A stretch of 64,000 nucleotides of DNA from Arthrobacter sunyaminii (GCF_018866305.1 NZ_CP076456.1:1488001-1552000); one strand, 5' to 3'. Positions 1-10,227 are shown, numbered from the stretch's first letter. Numbers and translations: made by a program. The notes: generated from the letters alone by a model not told the origin.

Positions 1-813
1 CCGGAACGGCTGGCTGAAGTGGAAACCCGCCGGGCTGAAATCTCCGCGCTGCTCCGCAAATTTGCTCCGTCCGTGGACGAAGTCCTGGAATGGGCCGAGA
101 CCAGCCGTGCCCGGTTGGCGGAGCTTGGCGACGACGGCAGCCGGATCGAAGCGCTGGAAGCGGAAATCACCGATCTGCAGGCCGGACTCACGTCAGCGGC
201 AGCTGACCTGACCAAGCTGCGGACCGAAGCCGCTGCTGACCTGGCACAGCGGGTCAGCGACGAGCTGTCCGCCCTGGCCATGGCCGATGCCAACCTGGTC
301 ATCGAGGTCACTGCGGTGGATGAGCTGAGTATGCACGGGGCGGACAGCATCTCCTTCCTCCTGCAGCCGCATCCCGGTGCCCCGGCCCGGCCGCTGGGCA
401 AGGGCGCCTCCGGCGGTGAGCTCTCCCGCGTCATGCTGGCCATCGAAGTGGTGCTGGCCGAAGTGGACCCCGTTCCCACCTTCATTTTCGATGAAGTGGA
501 CTCCGGGGTCGGCGGAAAGGCGGCTGTCGAAATCGGGCGCCGGCTGGCCATGCTCGCGAAGCACGTGCAGGTGATTGTGGTCACCCACCTTCCGCAGGTG
601 GCCGCGTTTGCCGACCATCACATCCGCGTGATTAAGATGTCCGCAATGGGGGAAGATGGAACAGGCGTAACCGCCAGTGACGTTACCGTTCTGGACGATG
701 CAGAGCGGATCAAGGAACTTGCCAGGATGCTTGCAGGCCAGGAGGACTCCGAGTCCGCCCGGGCACACGCCGTCGAACTCCTGGCAGCGGCGGGACATCC
801 GCCGCGTCAGTAG
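1..813 (+). CDS. recN: DNA repair protein RecN, C-terminal part (5' end outside window)
   Basis: The last 270 codons of RecN, an SMC-like ATPase of double-strand-break repair; the reading frame is open from base 1, so the gene begins upstream. Visible parts are the end of the coiled coil (Glu/Ala/Leu-rich, about residues 1-80), the ABC signature [14 protein letters not shown] near residue 135 and the Walker B/D-loop [12 protein letters not shown] near residue 162, followed by the switch histidine in [13 protein letters not shown]. pyrG follows after 23 bases in the same direction, as in the recN-pyrG order of M. tuberculosis. Identification is secure; the missing N-terminus would carry Walker A. 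Confidence 0.96.
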   Translation, partial: PERLAEVETRRAEISALLRKFAPSVDEVLEWAETSRARLAELGDDGSRIEALEAEITDLQAGLTSAAADLTKLRTEAAADLAQRVSDELSALAMADANLVIEVTAVDELSMHGADSISFLLQPHPGAPARPLGKGASGGELSRVMLAIEVVLAEVDPVPTFIFDEVDSGVGGKAAVEIGRRLAMLAKHVQVIVVTHLPQVAAFADHHIRVIKMSAMGEDGTGVTASDVTVLDDAERIKELARMLAGQEDSESARAHAVELLAAAGHPPRQ

Positions 814-836
814 TCCAGTGCCGCAGGAAGAATTCC

Positions 837-2558
837 ATGACGACAAACTCAGAACTACAAAAGGTGATAGGCTCGAACTCCGTGGTGCAGCGATCAAATT
901 CCAGGTTTCCCAAGTCGTCTTCTACGACCAAACACATCTTCGTCACCGGTGGCGTGGCGTCCTCACTCGGTAAGGGACTGACAGCGTCAAGTCTCGGCCA
1001 TCTGTTGAGGTCGCGCGGCATAGCGGTGACCATGCAGAAGCTCGATCCCTATCTCAATGTGGATCCGGGCACAATGAACCCCTTCCAGCACGGCGAAGTC
1101 TTCGTGACCGACGACGGTGCCGAGACTGACCTCGACATCGGACACTACGAGCGGTTCCTTGACGAGAGCCTCGACGGCTCCGCCAACGTCACGACCGGTC
1201 AGGTCTACTCCACCGTTATCGCCAAGGAACGCCGCGGCGAATACCTCGGTGACACCGTTCAGGTCATTCCGCACATTACCGACGAGATCAAGCGCCGGAT
1301 GCGCCTGCCCTCCGAGGCGAAGAAGACCCCCGACGTCATCATCACCGAAATCGGCGGCACGGTTGGCGACATCGAGTCCCAGCCCTTCCTGGAGGCCGCA
1401 CGCCAGGTGCGCCAGGACATCGGCCGCAACAACGTCTTCTTCCTGCACGTTTCCCTCGTGCCGTACATCGGCCCGTCCCAGGAACTGAAGACCAAGCCGA
1501 CCCAGCACTCCGTGGCTGCCCTGCGGTCCATCGGTATCCAGCCGGACGCCATCGTCATCCGCTCGGACCGCCCGGTGCCGGACGCCATGCGCAACAAGAT
1601 CGGCCGCATGTGCGACGTCGATGTCGATGCCGTGATCGGATGCCCGGACGCCCCGAGCATCTACGACATCCCCAAGACCCTTCACTCCCAGGGCCTGGAC
1701 GCGTACATCGTCCAGCACCTGGACCTGAAGTTCAAGGACGTCAACTGGACCAAGTGGGACAAGCTCCTCGAAGCTGTCCACAACCCCAGGCACCACGTGA
1801 ACATTGCCCTGGTCGGCAAGTACGTGGACCTGCCGGACGCCTACCTCTCTGTGACCGAAGCCCTGCGCGCCGGCGGCTTCGCCAATAAGACCAAGGTCAA
1901 CATCCGGTGGGTTCCCTCCGATGAGTGCGCAACGCCCGAAGGCGCCGCAGAGGCCCTGGCCGACGTCGACGCCATCTGTGTTCCCGGCGGCTTCGGCATC
2001 CGCGGACTTGAAGGCAAGCTCGGAGCACTGACCTACGCCCGGGAAAACAAACTCCCCACGCTGGGCCTGTGCCTTGGCCTGCAGTGCATGGTCATCGAAT
2101 ACGCCCGCAATGTGGTTGGGCTGGAAGGCGCGTCCTCCTCGGAGTTCGAGCCGGACACCAAGTTCCCGGTCATCGCCACCATGGCGGAGCAGAAGCACAT
2201 TGTCTCCGGTGAGGGTGACATGGGCGGCACCATGCGCCTGGGTCTGTGGGATGCCAAACTCGAAGAGGGTTCGGTTGTGGCCAAGACCTACGGCAAGACT
2301 GCAGTGGCCGAACGCCACCGCCACCGGTACGAGGTCAACAACCAGTACCGCGACCAGATCGCCGAGGCAGGCCTGTCCTTCTCCGGCACCACGGTTGACG
2401 GCGGACTGGTGGAGTTTGTTGAACTTCCGGCGGACGTGCACCCGTACTACGTCTCCACGCAGGCGCACCCGGAGCTCAGCTCCCGTCCCACGCGCCCGCA
2501 CCCGCTCTTCGCCGGTCTAGTGAAGGCCGCTCTGGCACACCAGAACGGAAAGGGCTAA
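837..2558 (+). CDS. pyrG: CTP synthase (glutamine-hydrolysing)
   Basis: Converts UTP to CTP using ATP and glutamine, the last step of cytidine nucleotide synthesis. The 573-residue protein has the N-terminal synthetase domain with the P-loop region [15 protein letters not shown] (about residues 33-47) and a C-terminal class I glutamine amidotransferase domain. Its oxyanion loop is PGGFGIRG, the nucleophile is Cys412 in LGLCLGLQ, and the His/Glu pair lies in STQAHPEL. The ATG at 837 is preceded by AGGAAG at suitable spacing. An in-frame GTG at 881 would remove a non-conserved 15-residue leader and is the alternative. It lies in a run with recN and the NUDIX gene downstream. Confidence 0.97.
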   Translation: MTTNSELQKVIGSNSVVQRSNSRFPKSSSTTKHIFVTGGVASSLGKGLTASSLGHLLRSRGIAVTMQKLDPYLNVDPGTMNPFQHGEVFVTDDGAETDLDIGHYERFLDESLDGSANVTTGQVYSTVIAKERRGEYLGDTVQVIPHITDEIKRRMRLPSEAKKTPDVIITEIGGTVGDIESQPFLEAARQVRQDIGRNNVFFLHVSLVPYIGPSQELKTKPTQHSVAALRSIGIQPDAIVIRSDRPVPDAMRNKIGRMCDVDVDAVIGCPDAPSIYDIPKTLHSQGLDAYIVQHLDLKFKDVNWTKWDKLLEAVHNPRHHVNIALVGKYVDLPDAYLSVTEALRAGGFANKTKVNIRWVPSDECATPEGAAEALADVDAICVPGGFGIRGLEGKLGALTYARENKLPTLGLCLGLQCMVIEYARNVVGLEGASSSEFEPDTKFPVIATMAEQKHIVSGEGDMGGTMRLGLWDAKLEEGSVVAKTYGKTAVAERHRHRYEVNNQYRDQIAEAGLSFSGTTVDGGLVEFVELPADVHPYYVSTQAHPELSSRPTRPHPLFAGLVKAALAHQNGKG

Positions 2559-2565
2559 CAACCCC

Positions 2566-3237
2566 ATGAGCGAGACCAGAGGGTTCGCCGACGAACAGAG
2601 TCCCCGCCGCCTGCTGAGTTCCTCCGTGGAATACACCGGGCGGGTCTGGGACGTGGTCAGCGAGAAGTTCCAGCTGACCGCCGACGGCGAACCCCTGGTC
2701 CGCGACTACATCCGCCACCCGGGCGCGGTGGCCATCCTGGCCATGAACGACGCCGGCCAGGTGCTGCTGATTAACCAGTACCGGCACCCGGTGCGGATGA
2801 CCCTTTGGGAAATCCCCGCCGGTCTGCTGGACATTGACGGCGAAGACTTCCAGGTGGGGGCAGCCCGGGAACTGGCCGAAGAAGCCGATATTGAAGCCAG
2901 CCAGTGGAATGTCCTCACGGACCTCTTCCTCTCGCCCGGCTCCTCCCGCGAGGCCCTGCGCATTTACCTGGCGCGCGGCATCACCGAGGTTCCCGAAGCG
3001 GACCGGCACGAGCGCACCCACGAGGAAGCAGAAATCCGCACCATGTGGGTGGACCTCGACGACGCCGTCCAGGCGGCGTTGGACGGCCGCCTCCACAGCC
3101 CCTCGGCCGTAGCCGGTGTCCTGGCCGCTGCGGCAGCCCGTCCCTCCGGTTTTGCGAACCTGCGCCCTGCCGATGCTCCCTGGCCGGAGCACCACTCCCA
3201 GCACTCCACCTGGCCGCAGGGCCCCGTTTCTTCTTAG
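2566..3237 (+). CDS. NUDIX hydrolase, ADP-ribose pyrophosphatase type
   Basis: A 223-residue NUDIX protein that probably cleaves ADP-ribose or a related nucleoside diphosphate sugar. The catalytic helix is visible as GAARELAEEADIE (about residues 105-117), preceded by the WEIPAGLLD strand typical of the ADP-ribose branch. It starts 7 bases after pyrG and is followed 9 bases later by xerD, the position of Rv1700 in M. tuberculosis, a known ADP-ribose pyrophosphatase. Family assignment is firm; substrate is inferred from family and position. Confidence 0.9.
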   Translation: MSETRGFADEQSPRRLLSSSVEYTGRVWDVVSEKFQLTADGEPLVRDYIRHPGAVAILAMNDAGQVLLINQYRHPVRMTLWEIPAGLLDIDGEDFQVGAARELAEEADIEASQWNVLTDLFLSPGSSREALRIYLARGITEVPEADRHERTHEEAEIRTMWVDLDDAVQAALDGRLHSPSAVAGVLAAAAARPSGFANLRPADAPWPEHHSQHSTWPQGPVSS

Positions 3238-3246
3238 GACACTGCC

Positions 3247-4554
3247 ATGGCCGCCTCCGATCTCCCTGCAGGCGGACACCCTCCTGCGCCGGTACCAGCC
3301 GGCACTGCTTCGCCGTTCCAACCGCCGTCTGCTGCGCAGCTCAACGACACAGTCGTTTTCGACTTCTCCTCCATCAACGCCACACTGAAGCTGGACTCAC
3401 CCGCCGAACTTCTGCGGGCGGCACTGGCCCAGGATAAGGCGGACGGCGAAGCCGCGGCGAAGGCAGCCGGAACCGCAACGGAGACAGCCGGAACCGCAAC
3501 GGAGGCAAAGACTGCCGGCGGCACGGCTGCCGAAACAGCGCCACCGACTGCGAAGAACACCGCCGCACCCAAGAAAACTCCAGTTCCCAAGGGTCCGTCC
3601 GCCGCTGACGAACTGCGCGCCACCGCCGTCGGCCGTGCAATTGGCGGCTACCTGCAGCACATGGCCGTGGAGCGCGGACTGGCAGTCAACACCCTGGATG
3701 CCTACCGCCGCGATTTGCTCCGCTATGCCCGCTTCCTGGCCTCCCGCGGGGTGGAGGACGTCGCCCGCATCTCACGGCACGATGTCACTGCCTTCGCGCA
3801 GTCCATCGTCGAAGGCTCCGACGGCGCCTCCGCCCTGAGCGTCCGGTCGGCGGCACGCACCGTGGTTGCTGTCCGCGGGCTGCATAAGTTCTGGGCGCTG
3901 GAAGGGCTCACCACGGCGGACCCGGCGGCGGACGTGCATCCGCCGCTGCCAGGCAAGCGTCTGCCCAAGGCCATCAGCGTCAACGAAGTCACGCGGATCC
4001 TGGAGGCAGTTTCCACCGAAACGCCCACCGGGCTGCGCGACCGTGCCCTGCTGGAATTCCTCTACTCCACCGGAGCACGCATCAGCGAGGCCGTCGGCCT
4101 GGATATCGATGACTTGTCGCTGGAACGGATCCCGGCCAACGGTCCCGACGTCGTGCGGTTGTTCGGCAAAGGATCCAGGGAGCGTCTGGTGCCGCTGGGC
4201 TCCTACGCTGCCCGTGCCCTGGACGAGTATCTGGTCCGCGGCCGGCCCGCCGCATCAGTGAAGGGCAAGGGCACCCCCGCGCTGTTCCTGAACGCCCGCG
4301 GCGGCCGCCTCAGCCGGCAGAGTGCCTGGACCATTCTCAAGAACGCAGCGGAAAAGGCACAGATCGGCAGGGACGTTTCTCCGCACACTCTGCGGCACTC
4401 GTTCGCCACCCACCTGCTGGAAGGCGGGGCCGATGTCCGTGTGGTCCAGGAGCTGCTGGGGCACGCGTCGGTGACCACCACCCAGGTGTACACGCTGGTG
4501 ACAGCCGAAACCCTGCGCGAGGTTTACGCCGCCGCGCACCCCAGGGCACTGTGA
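3247..4554 (+). CDS. xerD: Tyrosine recombinase XerD with long N-terminal extension
   Basis: Site-specific recombinase that resolves chromosome dimers at dif with XerC. All six catalytic residues are present: Arg278, Lys308, His380, Arg383, His406 and the nucleophile Tyr415. The core-binding domain begins near residue 125 ([15 protein letters not shown]). XerD is normally about 300 residues; this protein has 435 because of an Ala/Thr/Glu-rich, probably disordered N-terminal extension containing a 21-bp tandem duplication. The ATG at 3247 has only a weak AGGA upstream and no clear alternative start is seen close to the core, so the true N-terminus is uncertain. The stop overlaps the next gene's GTG. 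Confidence 0.92.
   Translation: MAASDLPAGGHPPAPVPAGTASPFQPPSAAQLNDTVVFDFSSINATLKLDSPAELLRAALAQDKADGEAAAKAAGTATETAGTATEAKTAGGTAAETAPPTAKNTAAPKKTPVPKGPSAADELRATAVGRAIGGYLQHMAVERGLAVNTLDAYRRDLLRYARFLASRGVEDVARISRHDVTAFAQSIVEGSDGASALSVRSAARTVVAVRGLHKFWALEGLTTADPAADVHPPLPGKRLPKAISVNEVTRILEAVSTETPTGLRDRALLEFLYSTGARISEAVGLDIDDLSLERIPANGPDVVRLFGKGSRERLVPLGSYAARALDEYLVRGRPAASVKGKGTPALFLNARGGRLSRQSAWTILKNAAEKAQIGRDVSPHTLRHSFATHLLEGGADVRVVQELLGHASVTTTQVYTLVTAETLREVYAAAHPRAL
3464..3505 (+). repeat. 21-bp tandem duplication inside xerD
   Basis: CAGCCGGAACCGCAACGGAG occurs at 3464-3483 and again at 3485-3504, giving two adjacent 21-bp units. They encode two copies of a seven-residue AGTATE-type segment in the low-complexity N-terminal extension of XerD. 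The frame is kept, so this looks like slippage expansion within a disordered linker. Confidence 0.9.
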
Positions 4555-5096
4555 ATGACGAGATGAACGACGCCGTGGGCAATTCCGGGCCGGGCGGCAA
4601 CGCTCCGGTACAACCTTCCCGGGCTGTGCCGGTGGTCCTGTGCTTCCTGATGCGCGACACCCCGGAGCACGGTGCCGAAGTGTTGATGGGCCTAAAGCAG
4701 ACGGGTTTCGGCATCGGCCGGATCGTGACCCTTGGCGGCCACGTGGAAGCGGGGGAAACCCCTGCCCAAGCCGCGGTGCGCGAGGTGTTCGAGGAATCCG
4801 GTGTCACAGTGAATCAAGGAGACCTGGAACTCGCCGGAACAATCGAGTTCGTGTTCCCGGCCCGCCCGGAGTGGGACATGTCCACCATCGTCTACCGGAC
4901 CCGGAGCTGGGTAGGGGAGCCGGCGACGTCGCCGGAAATCATTCCCGCCTGGTACCGGGTGGGAGAGGTGCCCTATGCGCAGATGTGGCCGGACTCGGCC
5001 CACTGGATGCCGGAGGTCCTCGCCGGACGGTACTTCGACGTCGTCGTCACCCTGGCGCAGGACAATGAGAGCGTTGCCGGCGTGGTCTTTTCCTGA
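4551..5096 (+). CDS. NUDIX hydrolase, MutT/8-oxo-dGTP diphosphatase type
   Basis: A 181-residue NUDIX protein. The motif [21 protein letters not shown] (about residues 62-82) contains the RE..EE metal-binding core, and the preceding [15 protein letters not shown] stretch resembles the human MTH1/MutT-like branch that hydrolyses oxidised purine nucleotides. The GTG at 4551 overlaps the xerD stop, suggesting translational coupling; an ATG at 4563 is an alternative. It is not homologous in sequence detail to the NUDIX gene at 2566, so the two are not a recent duplication. Substrate is inferred. Confidence 0.85.
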   Translation: MNDEMNDAVGNSGPGGNAPVQPSRAVPVVLCFLMRDTPEHGAEVLMGLKQTGFGIGRIVTLGGHVEAGETPAQAAVREVFEESGVTVNQGDLELAGTIEFVFPARPEWDMSTIVYRTRSWVGEPATSPEIIPAWYRVGEVPYAQMWPDSAHWMPEVLAGRYFDVVVTLAQDNESVAGVVFS

Positions 5097-5162
5097 CCGC
5101 TTTGCCCGGCTGGCGCATCAGGATGTCTCCGCGCGGATCTTCGCCGCGGAACCTCCGCTGAC

Positions 5163-5612
5163 CTAGTCTCCGCTCCTGAACTCCACCGCCCAGCGGGCGT
5201 CCTGTTCGGATCCGACGGTGACCATGAGCCCGGCGTCGAACTCATAGGGTTGCACGCCGCTGAAGGTCTGGACCTGCCCGCATTCTATGGTGGTGCGGGG
5301 CCCTCCGGTTATCGAGAGGGAGACGGTTCCGGTGTCGCAGAGGAAGCTCGCTGCTATCGGTCCTGAAACTATGGGATGGAATTTCAGGCTCGTCTCCTCG
5401 CCGGCGGAAACAGCGCCTCCGCCCATGCGGGTCTCCGTGAAGTCCCCGTCACCGCGTTCGGACGTGATCTCCTGCTGCAGCTGATAAACCTCATCGGCCC
5501 ACGCATTTGCGGGCTCCGGCGTCGTCTGCGGCTCATCGGCACCGGTGCTGCAGGAGACAACGGAAACAACGGCAGCAGCGAGAATCAAAGCCAGTGCAGG
5601 AATGCGCGTCAC
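5163..5612 (-). CDS. Small putative lipoprotein, function unknown
   Basis: A 149-residue protein with a lipoprotein signal peptide: short basic start (TR), hydrophobic core IPALALILAAAVV and lipobox VVSC, so the mature protein should be anchored outside the membrane. The start chosen is the GTG at 5612, which has GGAAGG eight bases upstream; the longer ORF to 5663 lacks a ribosome site. The mature part is polar, with no family I recognise. It stands alone, convergent with the NUDIX gene and separated from prpC by a strong hairpin. Confidence 0.7.
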   Translation of the reverse strand: MTRIPALALILAAAVVSVVSCSTGADEPQTTPEPANAWADEVYQLQQEITSERGDGDFTETRMGGGAVSAGEETSLKFHPIVSGPIAASFLCDTGTVSLSITGGPRTTIECGQVQTFSGVQPYEFDAGLMVTVGSEQDARWAVEFRSGD

Positions 5613-5668
5613 GGTCTGTCCTTCCGGGTTAGCAGGAAGTGTATACGGACCGGAGAACCTCACTACGC

Positions 5669-5704
5669 AAGCGCCCGCTGCAGGAATCCCTGCAGCGGGC
5701 GCTT
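5669..5704 (-). terminator. Perfect 16-bp hairpin downstream of prpC
   Basis: AAGCGCCCGCTGCAGG at 5669-5684 and its exact complement at 5689-5704, with a 4-base loop. It lies 22 bases beyond the prpC stop on the minus strand and before the lipoprotein gene. There is no clear U-run, so it may work as a GC-rich actinobacterial terminator or an mRNA 3' end. Confidence 0.75.
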
Positions 5705-5726
5705 GGCGTGCTGTCTTGTCGGCTGC

Positions 5727-6860
5727 TTAGCCTACATGCCGTTCCTCAGGCCCGTCATAGGCGCTGAGCGGACGGATCAGGGAGTTGGCTTCCAGCTGCT
5801 CCATGATGTGCGCCGTCCACCCGGTGATCCGGGCGGCCACGAACAGCGGCGTGAAGGTGGGCGTGTCAAAACCCATCATGTGGTAAACCGGCCCGGCCGG
5901 ATAATCCAGGTTCGGCAGGATGTTCTTCCGTTCACCCATGGCCGACTCCAGCGCCGCGTACAGCTCGCCCAGGTCCGCCCGGTCGTAATGCTTGACCATC
6001 TTGTCCATGGAGGCTTTCATAGTGGGCACGCGCGAGTCGCCGTTCTTGTACACGCGGTGGCCGAAGCCCATGATCTTCTTCTTCTCCGCCAGGGCGGTGT
6101 CCAGCCAGCCGGCGGCATGAGCCGCGACGTCGCCTTCCCCGGCACTGGCGGTGATCTCCTCGAACGTGTGCATCACGGCCTCATTGGCACCGCCATGCAG
6201 CGGGCCCTTGAGTGCGCCGATCGCGCCGGTCACAGCCGAGTGCAGGTCCGAAAGCGTGGATGTGATCACGCGGCCGGTGAACGTGGAGGCATTGAAGGAG
6301 TGCTCCGCGTACAGGATCATCGAAACGTTGAACGCCTCCACGACCTCGGGAGCGGCTTCCTCGCCGAACGTCATCCAGAGGAAGTTCGCCGAATAGTCCA
6401 GATCGTCGCGGGGCTCCACTACGTCCTGCCCGCGGCGGCGGCGCTGGTCATAGGCCACCACTGCAGGCATGGCAGCGAAAAGGCTCACGGACTTCTCCAT
6501 GTTGGCCTGCACCGAGGAATCCTCGGCCAGCTCATGCGATGCACCCAGCACGGATGCCGCGGTGCGGCACACGTCCATGGGATGGCACGTGGTCGGCAGG
6601 GCATCGATGACGGCCTTCAGCTCCGGGGTGAGGGCGCGCTGCGCCCGCTCGCCCGAGGTGAACTCGGCCAGCTGATCCGCAGTAGGCAGCTCGCCGTTCC
6701 AGAGCAGGTAGGCAACCTCTTCGAAGCTGCAGTGGGCAGCCAGTTCCTGCACCGGATACCCGCGGTACAGCAGCGAGTTGGTTTCCGGGTTGACCTTGGA
6801 AATTTTGGTCGTGTCAACGAGGACACCCGCCAGTCCCTTGTGGATCTGATCATCTGACAT
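5727..6860 (-). CDS. prpC: 2-methylcitrate synthase
   Basis: A 377-residue citrate synthase family enzyme that condenses propionyl-CoA with oxaloacetate to 2-methylcitrate. Catalytic histidine regions are visible in GPLHGGANEAV and GFGHRVYKNGD, and the length matches the short type II-like synthases. The ATG at 6860 follows AAAGGAG at good spacing; a longer open frame to 7004 is not used. Last gene of the prpD-prpB-prpC operon. The sequence alone would also allow a citrate synthase with dual activity, but the operon context points to methylcitrate synthesis. Confidence 0.93.
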   Translation of the reverse strand: MSDDQIHKGLAGVLVDTTKISKVNPETNSLLYRGYPVQELAAHCSFEEVAYLLWNGELPTADQLAEFTSGERAQRALTPELKAVIDALPTTCHPMDVCRTAASVLGASHELAEDSSVQANMEKSVSLFAAMPAVVAYDQRRRRGQDVVEPRDDLDYSANFLWMTFGEEAAPEVVEAFNVSMILYAEHSFNASTFTGRVITSTLSDLHSAVTGAIGALKGPLHGGANEAVMHTFEEITASAGEGDVAAHAAGWLDTALAEKKKIMGFGHRVYKNGDSRVPTMKASMDKMVKHYDRADLGELYAALESAMGERKNILPNLDYPAGPVYHMMGFDTPTFTPLFVAARITGWTAHIMEQLEANSLIRPLSAYDGPEERHVG

Positions 6861-6915
6861 TACGAAAGACTCCTTTGTCGCGGTGGTGTTGCGGGGGGAT
6901 TCCGGCAGGAAAAAG

Positions 6916-7821
6916 CTAGTGCTTGCCCGGAATCTGGAAGTTGAAGACCGAGGTGTCGAAGTGGTTGTAGGCTTCATAATCCACCAGATCGTACAAACGT
7001 GCACGCGTCAGCATGTTGGGCACGTCATCCTGCTGAGTGCCCTTGGCCTTGATGGTCTCCAGCGTGCGTTCCGCGGCCCCCATGGCGCTGCGCAGCAGGG
7101 TCACCGGATAGATGACCATGTTCACGCCCACCGAGGCCAGCTCGTCGTAGCTGAACAGGTCGCTCTTGCCGAACTCGGTCATGTTGGCCAGGATCGGCAC
7201 GTCCACGGCGTCGCGCATGGCGGCGAACTCTTCCAGCGTCTTCATGGCCTCGGGGAAGATGGCGTCCGCTCCGGCGTCCACGAGGGCACGGGCCCGGTCC
7301 TGCGCCGCTTCAAGGCCGTCGACGGCGCGGATGTCGGTGCGCGCCATGATCAGGAAGTTAGGATCGCGGCGTGCGTCCGCAGCGGCCCGGATCCGCTTGG
7401 TGGCGGTGTCCAGGTCCACGACGTTCTTGCCGTCCAGGTGGCCGCAGCGCTTCGGGTTGAACTGGTCTTCGATGTGGCAGCCCGCCAGGCCGGCGTTCTC
7501 GAGTTCCTGGATGGAGCGTGCCACGTTCATCGGCTCGCCGAAACCGGTGTCGGCATCCACGATGGCGGGCAGGTCCGTCATCCGGGCGATCTGCCCGGCG
7601 CGGGTGGCCACCTCGGTCAGGGTGGTCAGGCCGATGTCCGGCAGGCCGAGGTCATTGGCGAGGACCGCGCCGGAGATGTAGACGCCGTCGAAACCCTTTT
7701 CCTCGATCAGGCGGGCAGAGAGCGGGTTGAACGCTCCCGGGAACTGCTGGAGCGTGCCGGAAGCGAGGCCTTCGCGGAAGGCAATGCGCTTGGCTTCGGG
7801 AGTTACGGAGGAGTACAGCAT
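6916..7821 (-). CDS. prpB: Methylisocitrate lyase
   Basis: A 301-residue member of the PEP mutase/isocitrate lyase superfamily that splits 2-methylisocitrate into pyruvate and succinate. The signature KRCGHLDGK (with the catalytic Cys), the metal-binding DADTGFGEP and the ISGAVLANDLGLPDIG segment are clear. The ATG directly follows the prpD stop codon with no intervening base, and AAGGGA lies within the end of prpD, so the two are translationally coupled. Confidence 0.95.
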   Translation of the reverse strand: MLYSSVTPEAKRIAFREGLASGTLQQFPGAFNPLSARLIEEKGFDGVYISGAVLANDLGLPDIGLTTLTEVATRAGQIARMTDLPAIVDADTGFGEPMNVARSIQELENAGLAGCHIEDQFNPKRCGHLDGKNVVDLDTATKRIRAAADARRDPNFLIMARTDIRAVDGLEAAQDRARALVDAGADAIFPEAMKTLEEFAAMRDAVDVPILANMTEFGKSDLFSYDELASVGVNMVIYPVTLLRSAMGAAERTLETIKAKGTQQDDVPNMLTRARLYDLVDYEAYNHFDTSVFNFQIPGKH

Positions 7822-9339
7822 TTAGAAGAGTCCCTTCGGGGCGTTGGCCGGGTCAATGACGCCCTCGGCTGCGGTGATGTTCAGCTGGTCCAGCTCGCCT
7901 GCAGCCAGTTCGGGCAGGCGCTGGACGGTGGTCAGGAACCGCTCAATCTCCTCTTCGGAGACCAGGCCGGCGGCCAGGGTGCGGAACTTGTTGATGTACT
8001 GTTCGCGGGCAAACGGCTTGGCGCCCAGCGGGTGCGCATCGGCGACGGCGATTTCGTCGGTGATCTCGGTGCCGTCGTTCAGGACGATGGTGACCTTGCC
8101 GCCGAACGCCTTTTCATTGATGTCCAGCGAGTGGTAGCGGCGGGTCCATTCCGGATCCTCCACGGTGGTGACCTTGTTCCACAGCTCCACGGTGTCGGCG
8201 CGGCCGGCACGCTCGGGGGCGTAGGAGTCCACATGGTGCCAGGAGCCGTCCTGCAGGGCAACGGTGAAGATGTACGGAATGGAGTGGTCCAGGGTCTCGC
8301 GTGAGGCCGTGGGATCGTACTTCTGCGGATCGTTGGCGCCGGAGCCGATCACGTAGTGGGTGTGGTGCGAGGTGGCGATCAGCACGCTGGCCACCTGTGA
8401 GGCGTCGGCTGCCTCCGGGTGTTCGCGGTGGATCTTGCGGGCCAGGTCAATCCAGGCCTGGGCCTGGTACTCCGCGGAGTGTTCCTTGGTGTACGTGTCC
8501 AGGATGGCGCGCTTGGCTTCGCCGGCCTCGGGCAGCGGAACCTCGTAGGCGGCGTCGGGGCCGTCCAGCATCCAGGCGATGACACCGTCTTCACCCTCGT
8601 AGATCGGGGTGGGGGAGGTCTGTCCGCGCATGGCACGGTCCACGGCTTCAACGGCCATCTTGCCGGCAAACGCCGGAGCGTGCGCCTTCCAGGTGGAGAT
8701 TTCGCCCTTGCGGGACTGCCGGGTGGCGGTGGTGGTGTGCAGTGCCTGGCCAACAGCCTGGAAGATGGTGTCGACGTCGAGGCCCAGCAGGGTGCCGATG
8801 CCGGCGGCTGCGGACGGGCCGAGGTGGGCTACGTGGTCGATCTTGTGCTTGTGCAGGCAGATGGCCTTGACCAGGTCCACCTGGATTTCGTAGCCGGTGG
8901 CAATGCCGCGGATCAGGTCGGCGCCGGAGGCACCGGTGTGCTGCGCGACGGCGAGCAGCGGCGGGATGTTGTCACCGGGGTGGGAGTACTCGGCAGCCAG
9001 GAAGGTGTCGTGGTAATCGAGTTCGCGAACGGCAACGCCGTTGGCCCAGGCGGCCCACTCCGGGGAGGTCTTCTGCTCGACGCCGAAGACGGCCGAGCCC
9101 TTGCCGTGGGCGGAGGGGGAGAAGGACAGCGCCTGGGCGCGGGCGGCGACGATGGGCCCGCGGTTCAGGGAAGCGATGGCCACCGAGGCGTTGTCGATGA
9201 TGCGGTTGATGACCATGTCCGTGACCTCGTCAGTGACGGCAACGGGGTCAGCGGCGACCTCGGCGATCTTGTAGGCCAGCTGGTCTTCGCGGGCAAGGTT
9301 CTCATCGCTGCGGTGGACCCGCACTTTGTGGAGATTCAT
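7822..9339 (-). CDS. prpD: 2-methylcitrate dehydratase
   Basis: A 505-residue MmgE/PrpD family enzyme that dehydrates 2-methylcitrate in the methylcitrate cycle, where an aconitase-type enzyme normally completes the isomerisation. Full-length with the family hallmarks [11 protein letters not shown] and [14 protein letters not shown] near residues 105-130 and [14 protein letters not shown] near 180. The start has AAAGGA six bases upstream. First gene of the operon, 92 bases after the GntR regulator gene on the same strand. No acnD/prpF is present nearby, which fits the PrpD-dependent form of the pathway. Confidence 0.95.
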   Translation of the reverse strand: MNLHKVRVHRSDENLAREDQLAYKIAEVAADPVAVTDEVTDMVINRIIDNASVAIASLNRGPIVAARAQALSFSPSAHGKGSAVFGVEQKTSPEWAAWANGVAVRELDYHDTFLAAEYSHPGDNIPPLLAVAQHTGASGADLIRGIATGYEIQVDLVKAICLHKHKIDHVAHLGPSAAAGIGTLLGLDVDTIFQAVGQALHTTTATRQSRKGEISTWKAHAPAFAGKMAVEAVDRAMRGQTSPTPIYEGEDGVIAWMLDGPDAAYEVPLPEAGEAKRAILDTYTKEHSAEYQAQAWIDLARKIHREHPEAADASQVASVLIATSHHTHYVIGSGANDPQKYDPTASRETLDHSIPYIFTVALQDGSWHHVDSYAPERAGRADTVELWNKVTTVEDPEWTRRYHSLDINEKAFGGKVTIVLNDGTEITDEIAVADAHPLGAKPFAREQYINKFRTLAAGLVSEEEIERFLTTVQRLPELAAGELDQLNITAAEGVIDPANAPKGLF

Positions 9340-9431
9340 TATGTGTCCTTTCGGGGATGTTCTGGGAACGAATGTGGCGGAGCGTTTGTCGGTGATGCAG
9401 TCGTGAGGTGTTGGGGCGCCTGGAACGGCGC

Positions 9432-10085
9432 TTAGCCGGGCGGACCGGCAGCCGCAAGGAAGTGTTCCAGCGACTTGTGCAGGTGGACCGAGGTAGCGGC
9501 GGCAGCCAGCGCCGGATCCCGGGAGGCGATGGCGGCGGCAATGGTGGCATGTTCGCCGGCGGTGGCGAGCAGCCGTTCAGGATTGTCCTTGGCCAGCCGC
9601 CGGACCCTGGCCAGGTGCAGCCGAACATTGGCAAGAGCCTGGGCAAGGTAGGCGTTGGCAGCGGCGGTATCAATGGCCTCATCCAGCCGGGCCACCAGGG
9701 CGTAGTAGGCCGAGCGGGACGGATCCTGCCCGGTTTCCTGCACGATGAGGTCCGCTGCCTGCTCGAAGTCCCGGCGCAGGGCGGTGAAGAGCTCGGGTTC
9801 TCCGCGGGTGGCGGCGAGCGAGGCCGCCTTGCATTCCAGCGCCTGGCGGAGCTCGAACAGCTCTGTGACGGTCTCGGGTGAAATCTTCGTGACGACGACG
9901 CCGCGGCCGTTGTGCGGTGCGGCCAGGCCGTCCGCTGTCAGCCGGCTCAGTGCTTCGCGCAGCGGCGTGCGGGAAATTCCCAGGCGCTGAGACTGCTCAA
10001 CTTCGCCCAGGACAGTTCCCGGCAGGAGCCTGCCGGTCACGATGTCTTCGCGGAGCGCCCGGTAGGCGCGGTCGCTTGCCCTCAT
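9432..10085 (-). CDS. GntR-family (FCD domain) regulator of the prp genes
   Basis: A 217-residue FadR-subfamily regulator: an N-terminal winged helix (residues about 5-70, with [24 protein letters not shown]) and a C-terminal all-helical FCD ligand domain. It is transcribed just ahead of prpD and divergently from prpE. The intergenic region carries two TGTATACACA elements of the kind bound by FCD-type GntR proteins, so it probably controls both transcription units. The effector is unknown; a methylcitrate-cycle metabolite is a reasonable guess. Confidence 0.88.
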   Translation of the reverse strand: MRASDRAYRALREDIVTGRLLPGTVLGEVEQSQRLGISRTPLREALSRLTADGLAAPHNGRGVVVTKISPETVTELFELRQALECKAASLAATRGEPELFTALRRDFEQAADLIVQETGQDPSRSAYYALVARLDEAIDTAAANAYLAQALANVRLHLARVRRLAKDNPERLLATAGEHATIAAAIASRDPALAAAATSVHLHKSLEHFLAAAGPPG

Positions 10086-10152
10086 TGGCGCTCCTTTACG
10101 CGTGTGGCCAGCCGGCGGGACTGGACTGTTCTGAATGTGATGTACCTCATCA

Positions 10153-10163
10153 GTGTATACACA
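10153..10163. promoter_or_regulatory. Candidate GntR operator, site 1
   Basis: GTGTATACAC is a 10-bp perfect palindrome at 10153-10162, within the element TGTATACACA (10154-10163). It lies 68 bases upstream of the gntR start and matches the GT-N-AC style of FCD-family GntR operators. Confidence 0.65.
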
Positions 10164-10217
10164 AGATCGGGTTCCTGGTGCAAAAACTGCTAGCTGGCCT
10201 GACTTCGCTTTGTGTCA

Positions 10218-10227
10218 TGTATACACA
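10218..10227. promoter_or_regulatory. Candidate GntR operator, site 2
   Basis: A second exact TGTATACACA, in the same orientation, exactly 64 bases from the first and 70 bases upstream of prpE. Sixty-four bases is close to six helical turns, so dimers at both sites could contact each other. Confidence 0.65.

Noticed and set aside
987..2501. 504-codon open frame opposite pyrG
   Set aside because: Shadow of pyrG, Gly/Val/His-rich product without motifs.
2566..5096. The two NUDIX genes as a recent duplication
   Set aside because: They share only the NUDIX motif. Flanking sequence, length and strand order differ, and each fits a different subfamily.
5376..6857. 493-codon open frame opposite prpC
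   Set aside because: Shadow of prpC; the sense strand encodes a complete citrate synthase-family enzyme.
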